This document shows positions 44,371-53,523 of a DNA stretch of 64,000 bases, piece by piece. The translations under genes were made by a program, and so were the position numbers. The DNA comes from Planctomycetaceae bacterium (lineage in GTDB: Bacteria > Planctomycetota > UBA1135 > GCA-002686595), in contig WGMC01000014.1 of assembly GCA_016125265.1 (NCBI GenBank), forward strand, positions 98,429 through 162,428. The letters run 5' to 3'. Within the stretch, counting starts at the first letter, position 1. Each line of letters begins with the position of its first letter. The notes beneath the pieces were generated by a model that made no database searches, was not told the origin of the DNA, and saw only the letters and a list, made by a program, of their open reading frames with translations.

Positions 44371-45702
44371 CTAGGTCCGCGCGTTGGCCGGGATGTCGCT
44401 GTGGGGGAGCGGCGCGGGCGGTGGGGACGACTGGGGGTCGCGAGCGATTTCGGCTACGGCTTGCCAGGTGGCGTCGACGCTCAAGTCCGTGAGGCAGCGC
44501 AGGCGTTGGTTGCAGGTGTCGAGGAAACACGCGGCGCAGGGGACTCTTGCGCGCAGCACGCGCACCGGCGAGCCGCCGGAACCGACCGGGTCCCACGCGC
44601 CGCGTCGGTCGCGCGCGGATTGCAGCACCACGGTTGGCGCTCCCACGGCCGCGGCCAGGTGCGCGGGCCCTGAGTCGTTGGCGACACACACCGCGGCGTG
44701 TTCGAGCAGGGCCGCGCTGTCGCGCACGCTGGTGACACCGGCGACGGAGGCGGCCGCGCCGCCCTCGCCGCGCAGCGTGCGCACCATCGCCTGGGCGCGT
44801 TCCTTTTCGGCATTGGAGCCAAGCACCAACGTCGCGCCGCCCAGTCCGCACCAGCGACGCGCCAGCTCGACGAAACGCTCCTGGGGCCACCGCTTGCTTT
44901 CCAACTTGCCACCCGGGGCGAGCACCAAGAGTGCGCGTCCCGCGCCGAACCCCAAGGCCGCGAGGCGGGCCTTCGCTCGTTCCCGCTCGCCGGAGGTGAG
45001 GGCGAGCACGCTGCGCGCGTCGGCCGCGCCCATGCGTTCGTAGGCGTGGGAGACCCCTAGCGCGGTCAGGGCGTCGGCGGCGTGCTCGAGCAGACGACGC
45101 GCCTGGGGCACGTCCGGAGCCTCGGCGCGTTCGTTTTCGAGGTCGTGGGCGGCGCGTTGGGCGGGGTCCTTGAGGTAACGCGCGTTGGCCACCGCGAATC
45201 CGCGCGCGCGGCCCACACGCGCCGCCGCCAACCCGAGGGCGTGCAGCGCCTCGCGCCGCGGGGTCGTCAGCGCCGCGGGCAGGACGACCACGCCGTCCAG
45301 CCGTTGCACGGCGATGCGCTGCACCAGTTGCCAGCGACCGCCCAGCGTCGCGAGGTCCTCGCGGTGCCACTGGAGGACTTCGAATCCCGGTCGCGCCCGC
45401 AGCAGGTCCGCGGTCCCCGGCGCGCCCCGGGGGCCGGCCGAGCCCAGCACCACGAGCTCTGCGTCCGGCAGGGCGAGGCGCACCAGATCCATGGCCGCGA
45501 GGGCCACCGTCACGTCGCCGAGCATGCCCTCCCGCAGGATGCCGACGCGCTGCAGCCGCCGCGGCCGGATCGGCCAGAGCAGCCCTTCGAGCCGCGCCAA
45601 ACGGCGGTTCGAGCGCAATACGCTGGCCTGGGCACGAGCCAGGGGGGAGTCAGGATCAGCCGACACGCCCCGGCCATCGGCACGCCGCCGCCCGCTGGCC
45701 AA
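44371..45702 (-). CDS. GT9 (heptosyltransferase-family) glycosyltransferase
   Basis: A 443-residue GT-B enzyme of the ADP-heptose:LPS transferase family. The N-terminal domain has RVGILREGMLGDVTVALAAMDLVRLALPDAELVVLG, the canonical GDV loop. The C-terminal domain has LVLAPGGKLESKRWPQERFVELAR and EHAAVCVANDSGPAHLAAAVGAPTVVL, with the donor-binding NDSGPAHLAAA motif. A cysteine pair occurs near VPCAACFLDTCNQRLRCL, which is common in planctomycete members. It may act on lipid A core or on another surface glycan. It is close to but not inside the polysaccharide export operon. The start at 45702 is uncertain, since the first 15 residues look non-conserved. Confidence 0.88.
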   Translation of the reverse strand: MASGRRRADGRGVSADPDSPLARAQASVLRSNRRLARLEGLLWPIRPRRLQRVGILREGMLGDVTVALAAMDLVRLALPDAELVVLGSAGPRGAPGTADLLRARPGFEVLQWHREDLATLGGRWQLVQRIAVQRLDGVVVLPAALTTPRREALHALGLAAARVGRARGFAVANARYLKDPAQRAAHDLENERAEAPDVPQARRLLEHAADALTALGVSHAYERMGAADARSVLALTSGERERAKARLAALGFGAGRALLVLAPGGKLESKRWPQERFVELARRWCGLGGATLVLGSNAEKERAQAMVRTLRGEGGAAASVAGVTSVRDSAALLEHAAVCVANDSGPAHLAAAVGAPTVVLQSARDRRGAWDPVGSGGSPVRVLRARVPCAACFLDTCNQRLRCLTDLSVDATWQAVAEIARDPQSSPPPAPLPHSDIPANART

Positions 45703-45753
45703 GGCCCTTCCGGCGGGCCTCCCCCGGCTGGGATCTCGACAGCCAGACCGGGG

Positions 45754-47091
45754 TCACTCGCCGCGCAGGACCTTGCCGTAGCGGCTGTGCGCGAGCAGGG
45801 CGGCGAAGTCGGGGTCGTCGGAGAGGCGCTGGCGCCACACCGCCGTCAGGGGCGCCCGCTCGAGCGCGGCCGCGGCGGGCGCGAACTTGTCGTCGATCAG
45901 GTAGGACCGGGCCAGGTCGATCCAGACCTCGCGGCGGGGCATCGGGCTGTTCTGGGAGTCGGCCAGTTCGAGGCCCCGTTTGAGGTCGCGCACGGCGTTG
46001 TTGCCGTCGCCGAGGCGCAGGTAGAGCCGCCCACGCGCGATCAGGGGGCCGGGTTCGTTCTTCGCGCGCGAGACGGCCTCGTCGTAGCGCTTCTCGAGCG
46101 CGCGCCGCGCGTTGCGGTCGCCGAGCCGCGCCATGGCGATGCTCGCAGCCTCCGCCAACTCGGGGTGGCCGTTGCGCTCGATCTCCGCCAACTGCGAAAG
46201 CAGCTCCTTCGAGGGCGAGGACGCAAAACGGCCGACCCGCGCCAGCAGTTCGACCCCCGTGCCCGTGTCGAGGTGTTTGTTCTCCGCGAGACCGACGAGC
46301 AGGGTCTGGGCCTTGGGCAAGAACGCCGCGGGCACGGCGGCGAAGTAGTCGGCGATCTGCGACCAATGGCGCGAGGCCCGCGGCGCGTCCACGAGCAGCG
46401 CCTCCACCTCGGGAGCCATGTCCAGTCGGCGACCGGCGGTCAGTTCCTGCAGGCCCGCGCGCGTCAGGAGCTGGTCCGACGCACGCAGCGCCGTCCGGAG
46501 CGCGTCGTCTGCCTTGGGCGACGCGAGCCGCACAAGGCTGGAGAGCGCCGCCCGGCGGGGGGCGCCGCCCTCCTGTTCGAAGGCGTTTTCGACCACTTCG
46601 AGCACGGGCACCGGGTCCGGCGCCCGGCCGAGCAGGGCGAGGGCGCGTGTTTTGCCCTCCGGTTGGCCGCGCACGGCCAGTTCCAAGAGACGGGGCACCA
46701 GGGGCGCGCTCAGGCCGACGGCGAGGGCGCGCTCCGCCTCCTGTGCCCGGGCCGCGGCGCGCTCGTCGCCAGCCGGCGGGTCGAGGAGTTCCACGAGCAC
46801 CAGCCCCCCGGCGCTGCCCAAGGCGACCAGTTCGGCCAGGGGCTCATCGGCGGATCTGCCCTCCGCGCGGGCGGCCACGGCGCGGTCCAGCAGGGTCAAG
46901 GCGCCGGTGCGGGCGGCCTCCACGGCCTCGGCCCGGCGTTGGCGGGCGTCCTCGAGCAGGTCCTCGAGGGCCCGCCGGTCAACCGGGGAGGACAGGGCGC
47001 TCGCCGGGCCCGCGAGGACCACGAGGGCGCCCAGGAAGACGCAGGCGCGGGCGCCGAGGAAGGTGTGCCGGGGGCGTTGCATGGGCGGCAC
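45754..47091 (-). CDS. Exported HEAT/TPR-like repeat protein
   Basis: A 445-residue protein with an N-terminal signal peptide (about 8-34, ACVFLGALVVLAGPASA). The body is all-helical with repeats resembling HEAT/Armadillo (about 60-320, for example PEGKTRALALLGRAPDPVPVLE and ELAEAASIAMARLGDRNARRAL). A TPR-like pair follows near 350-420, with NEPGPLIARGRLYLRLGDGNNAVRDL. No catalytic motif is seen. Such proteins usually act as scaffolds in the periplasm. The start at 47091 could be replaced by the in-frame ATG at 47082. It begins at the edge of a repeat-rich intergenic region. Confidence 0.65.
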   Translation of the reverse strand: MPPMQRPRHTFLGARACVFLGALVVLAGPASALSSPVDRRALEDLLEDARQRRAEAVEAARTGALTLLDRAVAARAEGRSADEPLAELVALGSAGGLVLVELLDPPAGDERAAARAQEAERALAVGLSAPLVPRLLELAVRGQPEGKTRALALLGRAPDPVPVLEVVENAFEQEGGAPRRAALSSLVRLASPKADDALRTALRASDQLLTRAGLQELTAGRRLDMAPEVEALLVDAPRASRHWSQIADYFAAVPAAFLPKAQTLLVGLAENKHLDTGTGVELLARVGRFASSPSKELLSQLAEIERNGHPELAEAASIAMARLGDRNARRALEKRYDEAVSRAKNEPGPLIARGRLYLRLGDGNNAVRDLKRGLELADSQNSPMPRREVWIDLARSYLIDDKFAPAAAALERAPLTAVWRQRLSDDPDFAALLAHSRYGKVLRGE

Positions 47092-47513
47092 CCGATCCTA
47101 GCCGCCGGGGCGGTCCGGGACACGCGCGGACCGGCGGGAGGGCGCGTGTGTGGGGGGGACAGCCCCACGTGGGACGCCCCTTGGGCGCGGACAGGGCCGC
47201 GCCCCTACAGACCGCACGACGCGGCCCGGAACAAGGCGGGCTGGAAGCCCGCGCACCCGGGCTGTAGGGGTGCTGCGACGCGGGGAGCGGTGGCGTTTTG
47301 TGCGTGGCTGCGGAACGTTTGGCGACCGCGGACCGACGGTGGTCGCCCCCGCGGTTTGCCGTTGCGTCGGCGTCGCCTTTGCAGCCAGAGCCGCAACCCC
47401 GTTTCGCGTCGCAGCGCGCGCACAGCCCGGGTGCGCGGGCCTCCCGGCCCGCCTCGGCGCTCGGGGCTGTTCCCCGCGTAGGACGTCCCTTGGGCGCGGA
47501 CGGAGCCGCGCTC
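47092..47513. other. 422-base gene-free stretch filled by inverted repeat modules
   Basis: I see no convincing gene here. Most of the stretch is accounted for by the composite inverted repeat listed separately. The outer parts near 47092-47160 are G-rich without recognisable signals. Confidence 0.7.
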
Positions 47514-47517
47514 CTAC
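47173..47517. repeat. Composite inverted-repeat element (palindromic modules A and B)
   Basis: Nested dyads run through the whole stretch. A 19-base arm at 47247-47265 is the perfect reverse complement of 47422-47440, and GCTGCGACGCG (47272-47282) pairs with 47405-47415. TGGCTGC (47305) pairs with GCAGCCA (47381), and GGCGACC (47321) pairs with GGTCGCC (47341). The outer modules at 47173-47209 and 47482-47517 are two copies of a self-complementary 36-37 base sequence. The first is 36/37 identical to the reverse complement of 63897-63933. The GGCGGG...CCCGCGCACCC module (47235-47258, reversed at 47429-47453) also recurs at 63841 and 63965. Confidence 0.9.
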
Positions 47518-47771
47518 GCGGTACGGCGGGCCCGCGGCTTGGGGCGCAGCACGAAGCGTCCCAGGCGTGCGAGGGGGAGGCGCGGCGCGGCCTTCGTTTC
47601 GACCCGCGCCATCGGCACGACCCTTGCCGCCGGCGCTTCGCTGGCGGGCTCGGCCGACGCCGGGGCCCGCGACGGGGCCCGCGACGGGGTGGGGGCGGAG
47701 CGAGCCAGGCCGTAGATGCGCGCCAGTTCCTCGCGGTTGCGGAACACCCAGGAGTGCATAGGGCGTGCCAT
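47514..47771 (-). CDS. Small hypothetical protein, 85 residues
   Basis: A short open frame starting MARPMHSWVFRNREELARIYG, then a Pro/Ala/Ser-rich middle and an Arg-rich end. An AGGGG sequence lies a few bases upstream of the ATG at 47771. The start, with HSWVFRNREELARIYG, looks like conserved small planctomycete proteins I have seen unannotated, but I cannot name a family. Its 3' end runs into the repeat module ending at 47517. It may be a real small gene or a chance frame. Confidence 0.4.
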   Translation of the reverse strand: MARPMHSWVFRNREELARIYGLARSAPTPSRAPSRAPASAEPASEAPAARVVPMARVETKAAPRLPLARLGRFVLRPKPRARRTA

Positions 47772-47855
47772 CGACCCCTAGAAGGGGCCCAGTGAAGTCT
47801 CCTTCGGCAATCGCTGGCGCTGGGTAGGTCCGGGCGGTTGAGATACCGGGCTGCC

Positions 47856-49844
47856 ATGGCCACTTCGAACGGGAACTTGGGCCGCACTCCGGCGGGTGCG
47901 AACCCTTCGCAACGGGGGCCGCGCCACCACCCGCACGCGCCCCCGGCAGCCGACGCGCGCCGCGCGATCGATGTGCTCGTCGTCGGCGGCGGGCACGCGG
48001 GTGTCGAAGCGGCCCTCGCGGCGGCGCGTTTGGGAGCGCGGGTTGCGCTCGTAACCCTGCGCGCGGACCGCATCGGCGAGATGAGCTGCAATCCGGCGAT
48101 CGGCGGCGTGGCGAAGGGCCAACTCGCGCGCGAGGTCGACGCGCTCGGCGGCGCCATGGGCCTCGCCACGGACCAGACCGGTATCCAGTTCCGCATGCTC
48201 AACTCGGCCAAGGGCTTTGCGGTGCAAGGGCCGCGGGCCCAGGCCGACCGGCACCGCTACCGCGAAGCGGTCACCGAGTTCGTGCGCCGCGAGGCGCGGA
48301 TCGAAGTGCGCGAGGACGCCGTCGACGAACTGCTCGTCGAATCGTCGGGCACGGGACACAAGGTCGTCGGCGCGAAGCTCGCCTCCGGCGCGTCGATCCA
48401 CGCCGCCGCCGTCGTGATCACGACGGGCACGTTCCTGTCGGCGATCATGCACACGGGCGAATCGCAGAGCCAAGGGGGGCGCGTCGGAGAGGGCACCACC
48501 CGGGGCATCAGCCGCGACTTGGCGCGTTTGGGGCTCGAACTCGGCCGCCTGAAAACCGGTACACCGCCACGGCTCGCTCGCGAGGGCATCGCGTGGGACC
48601 GCCTGGAGCCGCAGTGCGGCGATCCACTTCCGCTGCCCTTCAGTTTCCGCACCGCGCTGGAAGGTTTCCCGACCCTCCCGCAGGTGCCGTGTTTCCTCAG
48701 CTACACGGACACACGCGCCCACGAGCTGATCCGCGCGAACATCCACCGGGCACCGATGTACGCAGGACGGATCCAGGGTGTGGGGCCGCGCTATTGCCCC
48801 AGCGTCGAGGACAAGGTGATGCGCTTCCCCGAGCGCGAGCGGCACCAGGTGTTCCTCGAGCCGGAGGGGCTCGACACGGACGTGATCTACGTCAACGGGC
48901 TCTCCACCTCGCTGCCGAAGGAGGTGCAGGAGGAGTTCTTGGCGCTCGTTCCGGGCCTCGAGAAGGCGCGCATCCTGCGCCACGGGTACGCGGTCGAATA
49001 CGACTTCTGCCAACCGGCGCAGCTCGATCCGACGCTGCACGTCCTGGCGGTTCCGGGCCTCTTCCTGGCCGGCCAGATCAACGGCACGTCGGGCTACGAG
49101 GAGGCCGCCGCGCAGGGCCTGCTCGCGGGCGCGAACGCGGCCCTGTGGGCCCGCGGCGACGACGCATTCGTGCTGGGGCGGGACGAGGCCTACGCGGGTG
49201 TGCTCGTCGACGACCTGACGGCGCTCGCGCCGCGCGAGCCGTACCGCATGTTCACGAGCCGCGCGGAGTACCGCCTCTTGCTGCGCCAGGACGACGTCGA
49301 CCGCCGCCTCGTGCCGCGCGCGGCCGAGGTGGGTCTGGTCGACGCGTCGCACGTGGCGCGGCTCGAGGCGCGCGAACGGCGGCTGGCGGAGGCCGTGGCG
49401 CTGCTCAGCGGATTGCGGACGCCTGAGAGCGGCGGCAAGACGCTACTCGAATGGCTGCGGCGACCCGAGATCAGCGTGGAATCGCTGAAGGCGGTGTGCC
49501 CGGCGTTCGTCGCGCTCGAACTGCCCCGCGATCTGTGTGTGACCCTCGAGGCGGACGTCAAGTACGCGGGGTACGTGGAGCGCGCGCGGCTCGACGTGGC
49601 CCGTGCGGCTGCTGAAGAATCGACCGAGATCCCGAGCGACTTCGACTACGCGCCCGTGCGCGGCCTGGGCAACGAAGCGCGCGAGAAACTCAGCCGTCTG
49701 CGCCCGCGCACCCTCGGCGCCGCCGGTCGCATCGCCGGCGTGAATCCGCCGGACGTCGCGCTGCTCTCGATCCACGTGCAGCGCGCGCGCGCGAAGGACG
49801 CGGACTCGAAGATCACGTCCCCCGGCGCAGCACCACCGTCTTGA
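47856..49844 (+). CDS. mnmG: tRNA U34 carboxymethylaminomethyl-modification enzyme
   Basis: A 662-residue FAD protein that with MnmE modifies the wobble uridine of several tRNAs. The FAD motif VLVVGGGHAGVEAALAAARLG is at about 40-60, after an unusual 38-residue N-terminal extension. The family signatures EMSCNPAIGGVAKGQL, GQINGTSGYEEAAAQGL and TSRAEYRLLLRQDDVDRRL are all present. The C-terminal helical domain has YAGYVERARLD and LSRLRPRTLGAAGRIAGVNPPDVALL. ATG 47856 is chosen; a TTG at 47838 is less likely. Its last 32 bases overlap the 3' end of the convergent sugar transferase gene. Confidence 0.96.
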   Translation: MATSNGNLGRTPAGANPSQRGPRHHPHAPPAADARRAIDVLVVGGGHAGVEAALAAARLGARVALVTLRADRIGEMSCNPAIGGVAKGQLAREVDALGGAMGLATDQTGIQFRMLNSAKGFAVQGPRAQADRHRYREAVTEFVRREARIEVREDAVDELLVESSGTGHKVVGAKLASGASIHAAAVVITTGTFLSAIMHTGESQSQGGRVGEGTTRGISRDLARLGLELGRLKTGTPPRLAREGIAWDRLEPQCGDPLPLPFSFRTALEGFPTLPQVPCFLSYTDTRAHELIRANIHRAPMYAGRIQGVGPRYCPSVEDKVMRFPERERHQVFLEPEGLDTDVIYVNGLSTSLPKEVQEEFLALVPGLEKARILRHGYAVEYDFCQPAQLDPTLHVLAVPGLFLAGQINGTSGYEEAAAQGLLAGANAALWARGDDAFVLGRDEAYAGVLVDDLTALAPREPYRMFTSRAEYRLLLRQDDVDRRLVPRAAEVGLVDASHVARLEARERRLAEAVALLSGLRTPESGGKTLLEWLRRPEISVESLKAVCPAFVALELPRDLCVTLEADVKYAGYVERARLDVARAAAEESTEIPSDFDYAPVRGLGNEAREKLSRLRPRTLGAAGRIAGVNPPDVALLSIHVQRARAKDADSKITSPGAAPPS

Positions 49845-51435
49845 TCGTGTTGATCACGATCGAGAGGTCGAAGGGCAACGAGCGGTATTTGATGTAGAAG
49901 AGGTCGTACTGCAGCTTCTGCAGGGCGTCCTCCACCGTGTTGCCGTAGGGGTAGTTGATCTGCGCCCAACCGGTCAGCCCGGGTTTCACGATGTGGCGCT
50001 GGTTGTAGTAGGGGATCTGCTGCGCCAGATCGGCGACGAAGTGGGGGCGTTCGGGGCGCGGACCCACCATGGACATCGATCCGCCGAGCACGTTCAAGAG
50101 CTGCGGCAGTTCGTCGAGCCGCGTCTTGCGGATGAAGCGCCCCACCCGGGTGATGCGCGGGTCGTTCGTCTGGGCCCACACCGGTCCAGTCGACTTCTCG
50201 GCGTCCGCGCGCATGGAGCGGAACTTGAGCAGCGTGAACGGTTGGTCGAAGCGACCGGTGCGCTCCTGGCGGAAGAGGATGGGCCCTTTGCTGTCCAAGC
50301 TCACCGCGATGGCCGTGAAGACCATGGCGGGCAGGGCCGCCACCAGGATCGTGCTGGCGAGCACCAGGTCGAACACACGTTTGCCCGCCTCGCTGAACGG
50401 GTGTTTCACGAAGCCGGCGTTGAAGATCAAGTAGGAGGGCCGCATGGCCTCCACGGCGATCTTGCCGGTCATGCGCTCGTACAGCGCTTCGCCCTCCTCG
50501 ACGATCAACCCCGCCAAGCGGCAGTCGAGGAGTTCCTGCGTCGGCATGGTGCCGCGGCGGTCCTCGAGCGCCACGACAATGTCGTCGACACGCAGGCGTT
50601 GGGCCAGCTCCAGCAGGGACTCGCCCTTGGCCGGCTCGACGCGGGGCGACAGCAGTTCGGCCGCCTCTTGGATCGAGGCCGCTTCGCCCGGTCCGGCGGG
50701 CGAGGTGCGCGGCGCCGACGTGTTGCGCCGACGCTCGCCGTCGTCGCGGTTGCCAGGTGCGGCGAACCGCACCGCGCCGCCGAGGGGATCGTCGCCCTGG
50801 CCGAGTGCGCCCGTCTCCCGCGGCGTCGGATCGGCGAGCACGCCGACGACCTCGTACCCTGAGAACGCCCGCCCGCGCATCTCGCCGATCAGCGTGCGCG
50901 CCACGCGGCCCTGGCCCAGGATCAACACACGTTCGTCGAAGCGGAAGAGGCGCAGCAAACGGTGGAACGCGTAGCGCCAACCGTAGAGCAGCGCGAACCC
51001 GAACAGCAGGCTGAAGACCAGGGTCTGCGCGGCCTGGCTCAGGGTGAGCCCGGGAAAGTCGAACACGCGCTCGAGCTGCCACAACTGCGCCAGGTAGAGC
51101 AGGGCCAAGGAAAGCGCAATGGCGATGCCACTCGATCCCAGGAACCGCGAGAAGCGCTCGTAGCGCGAACCCGACACGCGGAAGTCGTAGAGCTCGTTGA
51201 ACGCAAACGCGACCTGCGCGACCAACGCGATCAGGAAGGCCGACACGACACACCGGAAACCCGCCTGGTTCGGGGTCAGGCCCGCCATCGCGATCTGGCG
51301 CACCACCACCGACGACTCGGAGCTCCAGATGTGCGCCGTCATGCCAGCGCCGACCGACGCGGTCAGGAGCGCCGTCTCGGAGAGCACCAACAGCGCCTTG
51401 CGCAGCGGCAGATAGTGGCGGAGGACGTGCAGCAT
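49813..51435 (-). CDS. Polyprenyl glycosylphosphotransferase (EpsB_2 / PEP-CTERM-type sugar transferase)
   Basis: A 540-residue membrane enzyme. Four N-terminal helices (about 10-160) are followed by a CoA-binding-like Rossmann domain (RVLILGQGRVARTLIGEM), an acidic, poorly conserved insert and a membrane hairpin (about 350-375). The catalytic domain has LLKFRSMRADAEK, TRLDELPQLLNVLGGSMSMVGPRPE and KPGLTGWAQINYPYG. The start MLHVLRHYLPLRKALLVLSE matches PEP-CTERM-type transferases (TIGR03013-like), so ATG 51435 is preferred to 51519. It is a second priming enzyme, distinct from the one at 26508. Whether it serves the same polymer is not known. Confidence 0.9.
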   Translation of the reverse strand: MLHVLRHYLPLRKALLVLSETALLTASVGAGMTAHIWSSESSVVVRQIAMAGLTPNQAGFRCVVSAFLIALVAQVAFAFNELYDFRVSGSRYERFSRFLGSSGIAIALSLALLYLAQLWQLERVFDFPGLTLSQAAQTLVFSLLFGFALLYGWRYAFHRLLRLFRFDERVLILGQGRVARTLIGEMRGRAFSGYEVVGVLADPTPRETGALGQGDDPLGGAVRFAAPGNRDDGERRRNTSAPRTSPAGPGEAASIQEAAELLSPRVEPAKGESLLELAQRLRVDDIVVALEDRRGTMPTQELLDCRLAGLIVEEGEALYERMTGKIAVEAMRPSYLIFNAGFVKHPFSEAGKRVFDLVLASTILVAALPAMVFTAIAVSLDSKGPILFRQERTGRFDQPFTLLKFRSMRADAEKSTGPVWAQTNDPRITRVGRFIRKTRLDELPQLLNVLGGSMSMVGPRPERPHFVADLAQQIPYYNQRHIVKPGLTGWAQINYPYGNTVEDALQKLQYDLFYIKYRSLPFDLSIVINTIKTVVLRRGT

Positions 51436-51595
51436 CGCCGCGGGGGCGGTCGTGGAGGGGGCGAGGGGGGCCGGCGGGGGGGCAGCACCCCCGCGGGGGC
51501 GCCATGGTATCCGCCCCATCGACCGGTCCCGGGGGCTCGCTCCAGCCCGTCAGGGCCCGGCGCCGGGCGCGGGACGGGTGGGGGACAGGCGGCGT

Positions 51596-53269
51596 TCAGC
51601 CGCCGGCCGTCGACAGGCTGCGGAAGTGTTCGACGAGGCCCCGCGTGGATGCATCCAGTCCCCCCAGGTCCCCTTCGCCGCGAAGGACCGGCAGGATGCG
51701 GTTGGCCAGGGCCTTGCCGAGCTCCACGCCCCACTGGTCGAAGGAGTTCACGTTCCAGAGCGCGCCCTGGCAGAACACCTTGTGTTCGAACAGCGCGATG
51801 AGCTGGCCCAGGGTGTGCGGGTCGAGGCGCCGGTAGAAGAGGCTGGTGCTCGGGCGGTTGCCGGGGAACACCTTGTGCGGCACGAGCGCTTCGAGGGCGG
51901 CGCCGCGAAGGCCTGCATCGTCGAGTTCGCGGCGCGCCTCCGCTTCCGTCTTGCCAAATGCCAGCGCCTGGGTCTGCGCGAGGAAGTTCGAGAGCAGCAG
52001 CGGATGGTGTTCGCCGAGGGGATGGGAGGGCTCCACCGCCGCCAGGAACTCGCACGGCACCATCCGCGTGCCCTGGTGCAACAACTGGTAGAACGCGTGT
52101 TGGCCGTTGGTCCCGGGCTCGCCCCACAGGATCGGGCCCGTGGGGCCGTTGACCGGGCGGCCGTCGCGCTGCACTCCCTTGCCGTTGCTCTCCATGTCCA
52201 CCTGCTGGAAGTGGGCCGCGAAACGGGAGAGGTTCTGGTCGTACGGCAGGATCGCCGCGGACTCCGCGCCGTGGAAGTGGATGTACCAAAAGCCGAGCAA
52301 CGCGAGCCTGGCGGGCAGGTTCCGTTCGAGCGGCGTCTCAGCGAAGTGGCGGTCCATCGAGTGGGCGCCCGCGAGCAGCGCGCGGAAGTTCTGTGCGCCC
52401 ACGGCGATCGCGATGGAGAGCCCGATGGAACTCCAGAGCGAGTACCGTCCACCGACCCAATCCCAGAACGCGAACATGTTGTCCGCGCGGATGCCGAAGG
52501 CGACCACCGCGCGCTCGTTGGTGCTGAGCGCGGCGAAGTGATCGCCCACGGCGCCCTCGCCCAGCGCTGCGACGAGCCACGCGCGCGCGCTCCTTGCGTT
52601 CGCCAGGGTCTCCTGGGTCGTGAAGGTCTTCGACGCGACGAGGAACAGCGTGCGCACGGGGTCCAGCCCCCGCAGCGTTTCCCAAAGGTGGCTGCCGTCG
52701 ACGTTGGAAACGAAGTGAACCTTCGGCGCGCCGACCGTGTAGGGAGCGAGGGCCATCACCGCCATCGCGGGGCCCAGGTCCGATCCGCCGATGCCGATGT
52801 TCACGACATCGGTGAAGGTCTGGCCGCCGTGACCGCGGCGCCGTCCCGCGCGCACGTCCTCGGCGAAGGCCAGGAATTGTTCGAGAACTTGGCGGACGTC
52901 ACCGTGCACGTCGCGGCCGTCGACGACCACGGGCCCGGGCCCGGGATGGCGCAGGGCGAAGTGCCCGACGGCGCGGTCCTCGGTCAGGTTGATGCGCTCG
53001 CCGGCGAACATGGCGTCGCGCAGGGATTCGAGGCCGCGCTCGCGCGCCAGCTCCGCGAGCAACTCGAGGGTGCGCGCCGTCACCAGGTGTTTCGAGGTGT
53101 CGACGAGCAAGTCGCCGAGGCGCAGCGAATGTTGCTCGAACCTCTTTGGGTCCTCGGCGAACAACGTGCGCAGCGAGACTTGGCCCAGCTCTGCGGCGTG
53201 CGATTGCAGCGCTTGGAACGCCGGGGATTCGGATAGGGGCGGTAGGGCGGGGGGGCGCGTCTTGGGCAT
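51596..53269 (-). CDS. pgi: Glucose-6-phosphate isomerase
   Basis: A 557-residue isomerase interconverting glucose 6-phosphate and fructose 6-phosphate. Landmarks are [16 protein letters not shown], the SIS segment [30 protein letters not shown], and [19 protein letters not shown] with the conserved Glu and His. The length matches the long bacterial/eukaryotic form. It supplies fructose 6-phosphate, the precursor of GDP-mannose used by the polysaccharide locus, but nothing indicates co-regulation. It lies 160 bases upstream of the sugar transferase gene on the same strand. Confidence 0.97.
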   Translation of the reverse strand: MPKTRPPALPPLSESPAFQALQSHAAELGQVSLRTLFAEDPKRFEQHSLRLGDLLVDTSKHLVTARTLELLAELARERGLESLRDAMFAGERINLTEDRAVGHFALRHPGPGPVVVDGRDVHGDVRQVLEQFLAFAEDVRAGRRRGHGGQTFTDVVNIGIGGSDLGPAMAVMALAPYTVGAPKVHFVSNVDGSHLWETLRGLDPVRTLFLVASKTFTTQETLANARSARAWLVAALGEGAVGDHFAALSTNERAVVAFGIRADNMFAFWDWVGGRYSLWSSIGLSIAIAVGAQNFRALLAGAHSMDRHFAETPLERNLPARLALLGFWYIHFHGAESAAILPYDQNLSRFAAHFQQVDMESNGKGVQRDGRPVNGPTGPILWGEPGTNGQHAFYQLLHQGTRMVPCEFLAAVEPSHPLGEHHPLLLSNFLAQTQALAFGKTEAEARRELDDAGLRGAALEALVPHKVFPGNRPSTSLFYRRLDPHTLGQLIALFEHKVFCQGALWNVNSFDQWGVELGKALANRILPVLRGEGDLGGLDASTRGLVEHFRSLSTAGG

Positions 53270-53357
53270 GGTCGACCTCGTGGGTGCGACGAGCCTAACG
53301 CGGTGGGCGCGAGATCGTGCCGCTGCGTCGACGGGCGGCGCAGGGCACGGAAATGGG

Positions 53358-53389
53358 GGCGCCCTGAATCAATGGCGCCCTGAATCAAT
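53358..53389 (+). repeat. 16-bp direct repeat, 2 copies
   Basis: GGCGCCCTGAATCAAT occurs twice in tandem in the 254-base gap between pgi and the small exported protein gene, directly before a perfect hairpin. No gene is visible in this gap. Confidence 0.9.
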
Positions 53390-53430
53390 GGGGGCGCCTC
53401 TTGTGATGCCCCCCCGGGCGAGGCGCCCCC
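53390..53430. terminator. 11-bp perfect hairpin between two same-strand genes
   Basis: GGGGGCGCCTC (53390-53400) pairs perfectly with GAGGCGCCCCC (53420-53430) around a 19-base loop rich in C. It lies 94 bases downstream of the 53524 stop on the minus strand and could end that transcript. No T-run follows. Confidence 0.4.
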
Positions 53431-53523
53431 GGCGCAGCGACGGCGGGTCCCCACCGTCGCCACACCATGCGATCGCGAGTGCGCGGGGATCTCTGCGGTC
53501 AGAGAACCCCCGCCGCGCTCGAG

